Assembly (NCBI GenBank): GCA_030040695.1
Contig: JASHTE010000087.1
Coordinates: forward strand, 1-7,600
DNA: 7,600 nucleotides
Direction: 5' to 3'
Origin: Vulcanimicrobiota bacterium
Lineage (GTDB): Bacteria; Vulcanimicrobiota; Vulcanimicrobiia; Vulcanimicrobiales; Vulcanimicrobiaceae
In this document: positions 1 to 5,770 of the stretch, piece after piece
Layout: each line of letters opens with the position of its first letter
How positions within the stretch are numbered: the stretch's first letter is position 1
Made by a program: the position numbers and the translations under genes
Notes under the pieces: generated by a model
Told to the model about the DNA's origin: nothing
Databases searched by the model: none
What the model saw: only the letters and a program-made list of their open reading frames with translations

Positions 1-2019
1 GAACGGTATCCCGCGATTCCAAAACGTCTGCTGACGCTCCTGTGGGAGGATTTCGAGGAGAGCTTCTCGCTCGCGCGACTCCTGCGCCATCCGGCGGCCC
101 GACGCATCGGCGATCGTGCTACGCTTCTCGGGTACGTGCGGCGCCTCGTGCGATCAGGGGATCTGCGCCGGGAGCGCAGCGTGCGCAAAGCGCGAGCGCA
201 CGAATATCACGTGCGCGTGCTCTATCCTGCCGACGCTCCTCCCGTCGGAACGCGTAGTCGCGCACTACGCGAGTTCATCGAAGCACACCCCGGCGTAGCG
301 CGCGCGGAAGTGCTGCTCGCGGGCTTCTCGAGCGCGCTCGTTCTGCGAGCGGTGCGAGCCGGTATGGTTCGCGAGACGACCGAGCGCCCTCGGCGAGCAA
401 TCCACGGCGCCGGAATCACGTTACCCGAGCCGAACCACGAGCAACGTCTCGCGCTGGAGCGCATCGGTTCAGCCCTCGATGCTCGAAGCTTCACCCAAGT
501 ACTGCTTCACGGAGTCACAGCGAGTGGGAAGACGCTCGTCTATTTGCGCGCAATCGAGCGCGTCGTCCGTGAAGGGGGCAAAGCAATCGTTCTCGTCCCT
601 GAAATCTCTCTGACGCCACAGACGGCGGCGCAGTTCGAGGCGATCTTCGGGGAACGCGTCGCCATGCTACACTCTGCGCTCTCGGAGGCGGAGCGAGTCA
701 CCGCATGGGAAGCCTGCGCCCGCAGCGAGATCGACGTCGTGATCGGAGCCCGCAGTGCGGTATTCGCACCGTTGCAGGACGTTCGCTTGATCGTCGTCGA
801 CGAAGCGCACGAATCGACATACAAACAAGAGACGGTCCCACGCTACCACGCCGTTGCCGTGGCTAGCGAACGCATGCGGCTCGAGCAGGGCGTGCTGCTC
901 CTGGGAAGTGCGACGCCGTCACTCGAAGCGTACGCCGCTGCGCGCACCGGACGAATCGAGTTGATCGAGCTTCACGAGCGGGCGTCGGGACGGGCGATGC
1001 CGCGAGTCGAAATCGTCGACCTGACGCACGAGCTCGCCGGAGGCAAACGCGCGATCTTCTCGGCCGCGCTCGCGCAAGCGCTCGCCGAACGCCTAAGCCA
1101 CGGAGAGAAGAGCGTGCTCTTCGTGAACCGCCGCGGGAGCGCGCGCTTTCTCCTGTGCCGCGACTGCGGCGCGGTTCCCCAATGCGTTCGCTGCAGCGTC
1201 TCGCTCGCAGTGCACCGCGAGGAGGGACGCTTACGCTGCCACTATTGCGACCATAGCGAACGGATTCCGATGCGTTGCAAGGCGTGCGGAGGCGAGAGGC
1301 TCGGCGAGCTCGGTATTGGAACCGAACGTGTCGTCGCCGAGGTGAAGCGACTCTTTCCGAATGCCAAAGTACTACGCATGGACTCGGACACGACGACACG
1401 CATCGGCGATCACGCGCGCATTCTCCGGTCCTTCGAGGAAGAGGGAGATGTTCTCGTGGGTACCCAGATGGTGGCAAAGGGCTTGGACTTCCCCGCGGTG
1501 ACGCTCACCGGCGTGGTCTGCGCGGATATCGGCCTGCACATCGCTGACTTTCGCGCCGCGGAGCGTACTTTTTCGCTCGTCATGCAGGCATGCGGGCGCA
1601 GCGGCCGCGCGCGCCCCGGCCTCGCGATCATTCAGACCTACGCGCCGGAACATCCGGCGATCCGGTATGCCGCAGCGCACGATTACGTCTCTTTTGCAGA
1701 AGAAGAACTCGCCGAGCGAAGGGTACTCGGCTATCCGCCCTCGGCACGGCTGGTGTATCTGGCCGTCATCGGACGGAATCGCGAGGGTACCGCGGCGGTC
1801 GCCGCCCGCTACGCGGAAGCGCTGCGAATGCTCGACGTAGCCGAAGTCTTGGGTCCGGCGCCCTACCCAATTCCTCGACTGAACAACGAGTGGCGTTTTC
1901 GCGTCGCACTCCGAACACGACACGCTTCCGTATTACGGCGAGCGATTCGGGAACGGGTGCTCTCGCTCGCTTCATCGGACCGCGCAACGCGTCTCGCAGT
2001 AATAGTCGACCCGCTATAG
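1..2019 (+). CDS. priA: Primosomal protein N' (PriA), replication-restart DNA helicase, 5'-truncated by window edge
   Basis: PriA is a superfamily 2 3'-to-5' helicase that recognises stalled forks and reloads the replisome through the primosome. The frame is open from base 1, so the true start lies to the left. 672 residues are visible; family members are usually about 730-800, so roughly 60-130 N-terminal residues (the 3'-DNA-binding domain) are missing. Visible residues 1-165 fit the winged-helix and linker region. The helicase core follows: Walker A GVTASGKT at residues 171-178, DEAH box at 267-270, and a late motif GTQMVAKGLDFP followed by QACGRSGR near 510-530. Between the helicase lobes are eight cysteines in paired CxxC motifs, from C386 to C429, the two structural zinc sites typical of PriA. 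The C-terminal domain runs to the TAG stop. QACGRSGR differs slightly from the common QVAGRAGR or QVSGRAGR. No clear intrinsic terminator follows. Identification is secure. Confidence 0.97.
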   Translation, partial: ERYPAIPKRLLTLLWEDFEESFSLARLLRHPAARRIGDRATLLGYVRRLVRSGDLRRERSVRKARAHEYHVRVLYPADAPPVGTRSRALREFIEAHPGVARAEVLLAGFSSALVLRAVRAGMVRETTERPRRAIHGAGITLPEPNHEQRLALERIGSALDARSFTQVLLHGVTASGKTLVYLRAIERVVREGGKAIVLVPEISLTPQTAAQFEAIFGERVAMLHSALSEAERVTAWEACARSEIDVVIGARSAVFAPLQDVRLIVVDEAHESTYKQETVPRYHAVAVASERMRLEQGVLLLGSATPSLEAYAAARTGRIELIELHERASGRAMPRVEIVDLTHELAGGKRAIFSAALAQALAERLSHGEKSVLFVNRRGSARFLLCRDCGAVPQCVRCSVSLAVHREEGRLRCHYCDHSERIPMRCKACGGERLGELGIGTERVVAEVKRLFPNAKVLRMDSDTTTRIGDHARILRSFEEEGDVLVGTQMVAKGLDFPAVTLTGVVCADIGLHIADFRAAERTFSLVMQACGRSGRARPGLAIIQTYAPEHPAIRYAAAHDYVSFAEEELAERRVLGYPPSARLVYLAVIGRNREGTAAVAARYAEALRMLDVAEVLGPAPYPIPRLNNEWRFRVALRTRHASVLRRAIRERVLSLASSDRATRLAVIVDPL

Positions 2020-2033
2020 GGAAAGGACGAACA

Positions 2034-2072
2034 GTGCGCACCCTCTTGATGCCTAATGGCAAAGTGTGCTAG
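2034..2072 (+). other. 12-codon mini-ORF with a good ribosome-binding site, downstream of priA
   Basis: A GTG codon 14 bases after the priA stop is preceded by AAAGGA (2022-2027) with a 6-base spacer, one of the few convincing Shine-Dalgarno motifs in the window. The reading frame encodes VRTLLMPNGKVC and then stops at TAG. It overlaps the proposed promoter of the next gene. It could be a leader peptide, the remnant of a gene that once followed priA, or chance. In many bacteria priA is followed by def (peptide deformylase), but 12 residues are too few to identify. No function is claimed. Confidence 0.2.
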
Positions 2073-2075
2073 GCT
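2046..2075 (+). promoter_or_regulatory. Candidate extended -10 promoter for the exported-protein/membrane-protein pair
   Basis: A -35-like TTGATG (2046-2051, four of six to TTGACA) is followed after 18 bases by TAGGCT (2070-2075), which has TA at the start and T at the end like TATAAT. The -10 is preceded by TG and one base (2067-2069), the extended -10 arrangement. Transcription would start near 2082, giving a short leader to the ATG at 2115. A promoter is expected here because the downstream pair has a different character from priA and ends in its own terminator. This is assigned by eye only. Confidence 0.45.
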
Positions 2076-2081
2076 AATGGC
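2053..2081 (+). repeat. Two direct repeats CTAATGGC 21 bp apart, overlapping the -10 region
   Basis: CTAATGGC occurs at 2053-2060 and again at 2074-2081. The 21-bp period is two helical turns, so both copies would face the same side of the DNA. The first lies in the -35/-10 spacer and the second covers the end of the -10 and the predicted start. This placement suits an operator for a regulator of the downstream pair, but two 8-base copies can arise by chance. Confidence 0.35.
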
Positions 2082-2105
2082 CATAAACAAAGCTGGCAAA
2101 GGTGT

Positions 2106-2110
2106 GGAGG
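2106..2110 (+). promoter_or_regulatory. Shine-Dalgarno GGAGG fixing the start at 2115
   Basis: GGAGG ends four bases before the ATG at 2115. It is a strong anti-16S match at a slightly short spacing and supports this start, which also gives a complete twin-arginine-type leader. It stands out because the overlapping housekeeping genes to the right lack such motifs. Confidence 0.7.
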
Positions 2111-2114
2111 CAGC

Positions 2115-2975
2115 ATGGGAAGACTCGCGATCTCGCGTCGTAAGGCACTTATTGCATCGATGGGGCTTTTCGCTTTGCCCTCGTGCGCCTCACAACTGAG
2201 TGGCACGCTACCCTCTTCGAGGGTACCGCAAGGGAGTGTTCGACGCTACCGGACGCAACAATTCCCAGTCACGAGACCCGACGGAACGACGCCGCCCCTG
2301 AAACTCGGCGCGAACGCGGGCGAGACGACGCAGTCCGTCGACTACACGGTGGAGACGTATGAGGGCCTCACCGCCTACGTCTACACCGACGAGAGTTACG
2401 CGGAGTTCTACGACTCCTCTGGCGATCTCCAACTTCAGGCGACTCTGAGTTTCTCCAGCTCGGGGAATACCCTCACGGTCACCGCGGTAGGTCCCGATCA
2501 GAGCGTAACGGCAACCACGCCCAACATCGCCGACGTGCTCTCTGCCGGAGCGGCACAGATCGGCTCCTCGTCAGGATCTTTCAACGAGTCTACGTCATCT
2601 GCTTCGGTAACGGACGCCACAACGGGGCTTACAACGCAACAGGTCGTCGTCAGCGCCACCGGCACGGCGACCATTAATCCGCCTGACTCGCTTCCGTCGC
2701 TCTCGATTGCAATTCCGATCGATGGATCGGGCACCGGTTGCGTCGACGGCCGGTGTCTTCTCGCGGTGCACCCCGAGAGCGGGATAGATTGCCTCACCAT
2801 GATCCTCGCCGTGCTCATGCTGGTGATGGTCTTGGCCGATTTAGCAGTGGACGGTGGTGTCGCAGTCTGTGCCGACCCTCTGCTCTGTGCGGCATACTGG
2901 GCCTTTGTCGTGTACGCTATGGAGCAGCTCACGCAGTTGGAGGCTGCTCTCATCGCAGAGTCATGCACTCAGTAA
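2115..2975 (+). CDS. Exported protein with twin-arginine-type leader and Cys-rich hydrophobic C-terminal tail; possible halocin C8-like antimicrobial precursor
   Basis: This 286-aa protein is of unknown function. Three parts are visible. Residues 1-25 form an export signal: SRRKAL (7-12) resembles the twin-arginine motif SRRxFL without the Phe, followed by a hydrophobic core. It ends at LPSC24, which could be a lipobox (Pro at -2 is atypical), or in an SCA signal peptidase I site. Residues 30-205 are rich in Ser, Thr, Gly, Ala and Val and look like a beta-rich domain with no cysteine. Residues 206-286 form a tail with six cysteines (209, 214, 226, 252, 258, 284) and two hydrophobic stretches (about 226-244 and 247-268). 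Leader, soluble domain and roughly 77-80-residue Cys-rich hydrophobic tail, with nearly the same total length, match my recollection of the halocin C8 precursor (HalI immunity part plus peptide), but I cannot show homology. Alternatives are a membrane-anchored lipoprotein or surface protein. The stop overlaps the next gene by 13 bases, so the two are probably coupled. Confidence 0.85.
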   Translation: MGRLAISRRKALIASMGLFALPSCASQLSGTLPSSRVPQGSVRRYRTQQFPVTRPDGTTPPLKLGANAGETTQSVDYTVETYEGLTAYVYTDESYAEFYDSSGDLQLQATLSFSSSGNTLTVTAVGPDQSVTATTPNIADVLSAGAAQIGSSSGSFNESTSSASVTDATTGLTTQQVVVSATGTATINPPDSLPSLSIAIPIDGSGTGCVDGRCLLAVHPESGIDCLTMILAVLMLVMVLADLAVDGGVAVCADPLLCAAYWAFVVYAMEQLTQLEAALIAESCTQ

Positions 2976-3292
2976 AGTCGCCGTATCAATACCTCCTGCT
3001 GCGCGCTGCTGTATTTCTTGCGCTCGCAATGGGGCTACTCGCAGCTTACTACCGCCGGGAGCCCCTGCACGGGGCGTTGCTCGCGTCAGTCGCCGTCTGC
3101 GTGTCGGTTGCTGCCGTCGGCGCGTACCTCTCGCAGCACAAGCTCACGCCCGTCTCGCTTACATATGTCGTCGGAATAGTTGCGGCTGTCGGATTGGCGG
3201 TGGCTGCAAGCGCGTTTTTTCAAAACGCGGGGATAGTACTGGCCGGCCTCTTGCTCTTGCTAGCGTTGCTCCTGACCCGCCGGAATCGCTAG
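2963..3292 (+). CDS. Small four-helix membrane protein, possible immunity or export partner
   Basis: This is a 109-aa hypothetical protein. Starting at the ATG that overlaps the end of the preceding gene by 13 bases, it shows four hydrophobic segments: about residues 11-29, 37-56, 64-86 and 89-105. Short polar loops lie between them (RREPLHG, SQHKLTP, QN), and it ends in the basic tail TRRNR. The frame is open further upstream, to 2738, but that stretch is antiparallel in composition to a membrane protein and overlaps the Cys-rich tail of the previous gene, so I reject the longer start. I see no Shine-Dalgarno motif at usable distance, so translation probably depends on the upstream gene. I recognise no family. 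Small polytopic proteins of this size next to a secreted peptide precursor are often immunity or accessory transport proteins, which is inference here. Confidence 0.75.
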   Translation: MHSVKSPYQYLLLRAAVFLALAMGLLAAYYRREPLHGALLASVAVCVSVAAVGAYLSQHKLTPVSLTYVVGIVAAVGLAVAASAFFQNAGIVLAGLLLLLALLLTRRNR

Positions 3293-3328
3293 GCCGCAGC
3301 TGCGCTGAATGCGTAGCTAGGGCTTTTT
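3293..3328 (+). terminator. Intrinsic terminator of the exported/membrane protein pair
   Basis: Reading the plus strand, GCC (3293-3295), then AGCTGCGC (3298-3305), loop TGAAT (3306-3310), GCGTAGCT (3311-3318, one G-T wobble), then GGC (3321-3323) form a stem with one 2x2 internal loop, directly followed by five T residues (3324-3328). It begins immediately after the stop at 3292. It overlaps the 3' end of the convergent rpsT gene: its T-tract is the complement of the Lys codons in the S20 C-terminus. On the minus strand the hairpin has no following T-run, so it is probably unidirectional. Confidence 0.7.
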
Positions 3329-3604
3329 CTTGCTCGCGGTCTTGCGGCTCTTTTGCGCTTTCGCGGCGGAGGCGGGCTTGAGCAAGGATTTCGCTAGACG
3401 CGACTTCTTGCGCGCGGCCTTATTCGGGTGAATACGCCGCTTACGCGCGGCTCTATCGAACGCACTCTCGACCTCCGTCGCATCGAGATCGCCGCCGGAG
3501 GCGCTCTTGAAGAGCGTCTTCAATCGGCTCGTAACTTCTTTGTTCTGCGTCGTGCGTTTGCTGCTCTGGCGCACCCACTTCTCGGCAGCTTTGATGTTGG
3601 GCAT
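3317..3604 (-). CDS. rpsT: 30S ribosomal protein S20
   Basis: S20 is a primary 16S rRNA-binding protein of the small subunit, all alpha-helical and very basic. The protein starts MPNIKAAEKWVRQSSKRTTQ, matching the conserved S20 N-terminus (MxNIKSAxKRxR), and has the signature IHPNKAARKKSRLAKSL at about residues 58-74. With the ATG at 3604 the product is 95 aa, slightly longer than the usual 80-90 because of an Ala/Lys/Ser-rich tail ending SKKKP. A longer reading from 3733 exists but would run into rsgA and lacks S20 features. The start overlaps the rsgA stop in TAATG, with no Shine-Dalgarno motif nearby, so it is expected to be translated by reinitiation after rsgA. The gene converges with the plus-strand pair ending at 3292. 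Confidence 0.96.
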   Translation of the reverse strand: MPNIKAAEKWVRQSSKRTTQNKEVTSRLKTLFKSASGGDLDATEVESAFDRAARKRRIHPNKAARKKSRLAKSLLKPASAAKAQKSRKTASKKKP

Positions 3605-4503
3605 TACTGGACCATAGCATGCGCGGGGCCAGCACGCAAGATTTGGCGGTAACTTGCGTAGCGGCTTGGATCGATTTCGCCGCTCTCCACGGCTCCCCGA
3701 ATCGCACATCCGGGCTCTTGAAGGTGCGTGCAATCGCTGAAGCGGCAGCCATGCGCGCGCCCCTCCATCTCGAGGAAGGCTTGTGCCAGCTCGCGCGGTG
3801 CGATCGAACCAAGGCCGAACTCTGCCACGCCGGGGCTATCTATAAGGAAGCCGCCCTCAAAACGATAGAGCCGCGCGGTCGTCGTCGTCTGGCGCCCGAG
3901 ACCGTGACGTGAGAGCTCCCCGACGGCTGCTTTCCCGCCAAGTGCGCGGAAGATCGTGCTTTTTCCAACGCCCGAAACCCCACACAGGAGCGAGTTATGC
4001 TCCTGAAGCATCGCTCGCAACTCTTCGATGTGCTCGCCATGCTTCGGATCCACGACCAGCGTCTGGTACCCGAGACGCGCGTAGAGCCCGTGCCAACGGC
4101 GAAGATCGTCGGCCGGCGCGAGGTCTGGCTTCGTGAAAACGACAAGAGCCCCGATCCCTTCCAGCTCGGCGAAGGCCAAGAGCCGGTCCAGGATAGCTGC
4201 GCGTGGCGGAGGGTGAGCAAGCGCTGTTACGGTGACGAGGGTGTCGACATTTGCCGCAATCGTTTTCTCGCGGCCATCGGCCGCCCGTCGCGTGAGCGTC
4301 GAATGCCGTGGGTCGAGGCGCTCGATCAACACCTGCTCGTCGTCGAGAAGCCGCACGTAGGCGACGTCGCCCGGGACCGGCATAAAGCGTCGCCCGCGCA
4401 TGCGTCGCAACGCGGCGAGACGCGGAAGCGACTCGTTTTCCAAAGCTACCCAGGCGGAGTTTCGTCCGGTCGAGATGACAAGGCTACGGTAAAGCTCGCT
4501 CAC
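3604..4503 (-). CDS. rsgA: Ribosome small-subunit-dependent GTPase RsgA (YjeQ/YloQ)
   Basis: RsgA is a circularly permuted GTPase that binds the decoding centre of the immature 30S subunit and checks its late maturation. From the GTG at 4503 it is 299 aa, close to B. subtilis YloQ. An N-terminal OB-fold covers about residues 1-75. The permuted G motifs follow in the order G4 TKPD (124-127), G1 GVSGVGKST (175-183), switch GRQTTTT (203-209) and G3 DSPG (222-225). The C-terminal zinc site is C253-x4-C258-x-H260-x5-C266, exactly the family spacing. The frame extends upstream to 4638 without a stop, but that part overlaps the divergent gene at 4551 and is not RsgA-like, so I prefer GTG 4503 (TTG at 4509 is the alternative). 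No Shine-Dalgarno motif is visible. It is overlapped by one base with rpsT downstream. Confidence 0.95.
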   Translation of the reverse strand: MSELYRSLVISTGRNSAWVALENESLPRLAALRRMRGRRFMPVPGDVAYVRLLDDEQVLIERLDPRHSTLTRRAADGREKTIAANVDTLVTVTALAHPPPRAAILDRLLAFAELEGIGALVVFTKPDLAPADDLRRWHGLYARLGYQTLVVDPKHGEHIEELRAMLQEHNSLLCGVSGVGKSTIFRALGGKAAVGELSRHGLGRQTTTTARLYRFEGGFLIDSPGVAEFGLGSIAPRELAQAFLEMEGRAHGCRFSDCTHLQEPGCAIRGAVESGEIDPSRYASYRQILRAGPAHAMVQ

Positions 4504-4550
4504 GCGCAAGAGCGACGGCCGCTGATGCCTAACAGAGTAGTGGTACCCGA
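4504..4550. promoter_or_regulatory. Divergent promoter region between rsgA and the c-di-AMP operon
   Basis: Only 47 bp separate the divergent starts at 4503 (minus) and 4551 (plus), so both promoters must lie here or reach into the coding sequences. On the minus strand, TG-T-TAGGCA (about 4526-4533) resembles an extended -10 and is close to the TGC-TAGGCT seen before 2115, but no good -35 accompanies it. The decamer TGATGCCTAA (4523-4532) also occurs at 2047-2056. I see no convincing plus-strand -35/-10 pair and no Shine-Dalgarno motif before 4551. Confidence 0.3.
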
Positions 4551-4895
4551 ATGAGCGAGCCCATCGTTGTTGCAGTTTTCCCCTCGTTGCCGCAAGCCTT
4601 GCCTGCGCTCGAACGTGCACTTTCAGGGCCCGGTGCACCGGACGGGGTTCTCTCGGTACGCCGCTCTGGAGACTCGATTGTGGTCGAATGGGACCCGACT
4701 CGGAGCGCGGTCCGTCTCGTGATGGGGGTTATCGACGCTGAGCTGCGCCGATACAACGCCTCCCGTCGCACTGAGCTATTAACTCCGCTTTCGGAGGAGC
4801 GGCTTGCCGAGATCGCCGCGGCCGAGCTTCAAGCGCCGGAGATCGGCCCCGATCGTATCCTCGAGCGGCTGCTCGCGCAGGCCGGCCTATGTTGA
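4551..4895 (+). CDS. Small protein heading the c-di-AMP operon; possible Pcc1 (KEOPS subunit)-like fold
   Basis: This 114-aa protein has no signal peptide or membrane segment. Its first 70 residues read as strand (IVVAVF, 5-10), helix (about 13-25), strand pair (GVLSVRRSG and DSIVVEWDP, 32-49) and helix (about 51-67, SAVRLVMGVIDAELRRY). That order, together with an Arg early in the second helix, resembles the Pcc1/CTAG family, the small dimerising subunit of the KEOPS tRNA-modification complex of archaea and eukaryotes. The usual Asn of that helix is not present, so the match is only suggestive. Residues 75-114 are a helical extension that Pcc1 does not normally have. The gene starts 47 bp from divergent rsgA and its end overlaps cdaA by 7 bases, so it is co-transcribed and probably coupled with the c-di-AMP genes. 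No Shine-Dalgarno motif precedes it. That it is coding is well supported by its position and composition; its function is unknown. Confidence 0.8.
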   Translation: MSEPIVVAVFPSLPQALPALERALSGPGAPDGVLSVRRSGDSIVVEWDPTRSAVRLVMGVIDAELRRYNASRRTELLTPLSEERLAEIAAAELQAPEIGPDRILERLLAQAGLC

Positions 4896-5770
4896 GCCCT
4901 CTGTTCAGTTACCTCAGCGTCACGGATATCATCGATGTCCTCGCAACCTCTGTGCTCATCTACTACTTTCTCCTCCTGATCCGTGGGACTCGCGCCGTCC
5001 AGATTCTCATAGGCGTGCTGGTGCTGCTCGCAATCATGGGATTGGCAAACGCCTTTCACCTGTACTTGATGGCGACCATTCTCGACCTGCTCGCAGCTGT
5101 GGGCCTCGTCTCGCTCCCAATCATCTTTCAGCCGGAGCTGCGGCGCGCACTCGAGCAGCTCGGTCGCGGTGGCTTCTTTCGAATGGGCATGGACTCGATC
5201 GAGTCGAGGCGGACACAGGATCCAACGATTGCGATACTTGCCGAAGCGGCAATACTGTTGTCGCGCAGTCGCGTCGGTGCGCTCATCGTCATCGAACAGC
5301 AGAGCGGCCTGAAGGACTTTGTCGAGAGCGGCACGGCGCTCGATGCGCGCCTCTCGGTCGAGCTATTGCTTGCGATCTTCAATACACGCTCTCCACTCCA
5401 CGACGGGGCCGTACTGGTGCACGCGTCTACCGTGAAGGCGGCCGGGTGTTTCCTGCCGCTCGCGGAGCCGCTCATCGAAGAGCGGCGCGTGGGAACTCGT
5501 CACCGCGCGGCGCTCGGCCTCACCGAGCAAACCGACGCGGTGGTGATCGTCGTCTCGGAGGAGACCGGCGCGATCACCATTGCGCGTAACGGAAGACTCA
5601 CGCGTCCCCTCGAGGAGGAGCAGCGATTGTCGCGGATGCTCCTCGCGATGACGCGCGGGTCACGCGAGCGGCGCGCTCCCGCCGACCTCGTCACCCAACT
5701 ACGTAGCCGCATCTTCCCGCCGAACCGCCGAGCCTCACGTGCAGATCGTCCGAAAGAACTTCACACTTAA
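4889..5770 (+). CDS. cdaA: Membrane-bound diadenylate cyclase CdaA (YbbP/DacA)
   Basis: CdaA condenses two ATP molecules into the second messenger c-di-AMP, which controls potassium and osmolyte uptake and wall homeostasis. The 293-aa protein begins with about three transmembrane helices (roughly residues 17-32, 36-54, 60-79), then the conserved FQPELRRALEQLGR (80-93). The DAC catalytic domain follows at about 112-245, with LHDGAV (DGA at 172-174) and RHR (204-206), both motifs needed for ATP binding and catalysis, then SEETG (223-227). All key residues are intact, so activity is expected. The length slightly exceeds the usual 270-280 because of a basic C-terminal tail. The ATG start overlaps the preceding gene by 7 bases and the end overlaps cdaR by 32 bases. 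Such overlaps and the cdaA-cdaR-glmM order match the Firmicutes operon. Confidence 0.96.
   Translation: MLSPLFSYLSVTDIIDVLATSVLIYYFLLLIRGTRAVQILIGVLVLLAIMGLANAFHLYLMATILDLLAAVGLVSLPIIFQPELRRALEQLGRGGFFRMGMDSIESRRTQDPTIAILAEAAILLSRSRVGALIVIEQQSGLKDFVESGTALDARLSVELLLAIFNTRSPLHDGAVLVHASTVKAAGCFLPLAEPLIEERRVGTRHRAALGLTEQTDAVVIVVSEETGAITIARNGRLTRPLEEEQRLSRMLLAMTRGSRERRAPADLVTQLRSRIFPPNRRASRADRPKELHT

Noticed and set aside
863..1477. 204-aa minus-strand open frame
   Set aside because: Lies wholly inside priA in antisense, is Arg/Ser-rich as expected of a shadow in GC-rich DNA, and shows no motif.
1372..1923. 183-aa minus-strand open frame
   Set aside because: Antisense to the conserved helicase and C-terminal parts of priA; no recognisable domain.
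2738..2962. N-terminal extension of the small membrane protein
   Set aside because: Overlaps the Cys-rich tail coding region in another frame and reads as Arg/His-rich shadow; the first hydrophobic helix begins only after the ATG at 2963.
2498..2968. 156-aa minus-strand open frame opposite the exported protein
   Set aside because: The plus-strand frame has a strong Shine-Dalgarno motif and export leader; the antisense frame has neither.
3997..4554. 185-aa plus-strand open frame opposite rsgA
   Set aside because: Antisense to the RsgA GTPase motifs; no independent support.
4504..4638. N-terminal extension of rsgA to an ATG at 4638
   Set aside because: Would overlap the divergent gene by 88 bases, and the extra residues do not resemble RsgA; the 299-aa form from GTG 4503 fits the family length.
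4804..5589. 261-aa plus-strand open frame
   Set aside because: Shifted frame over cdaA, whose DGA and RHR motifs are intact; composition is Arg/His-rich and not protein-like.
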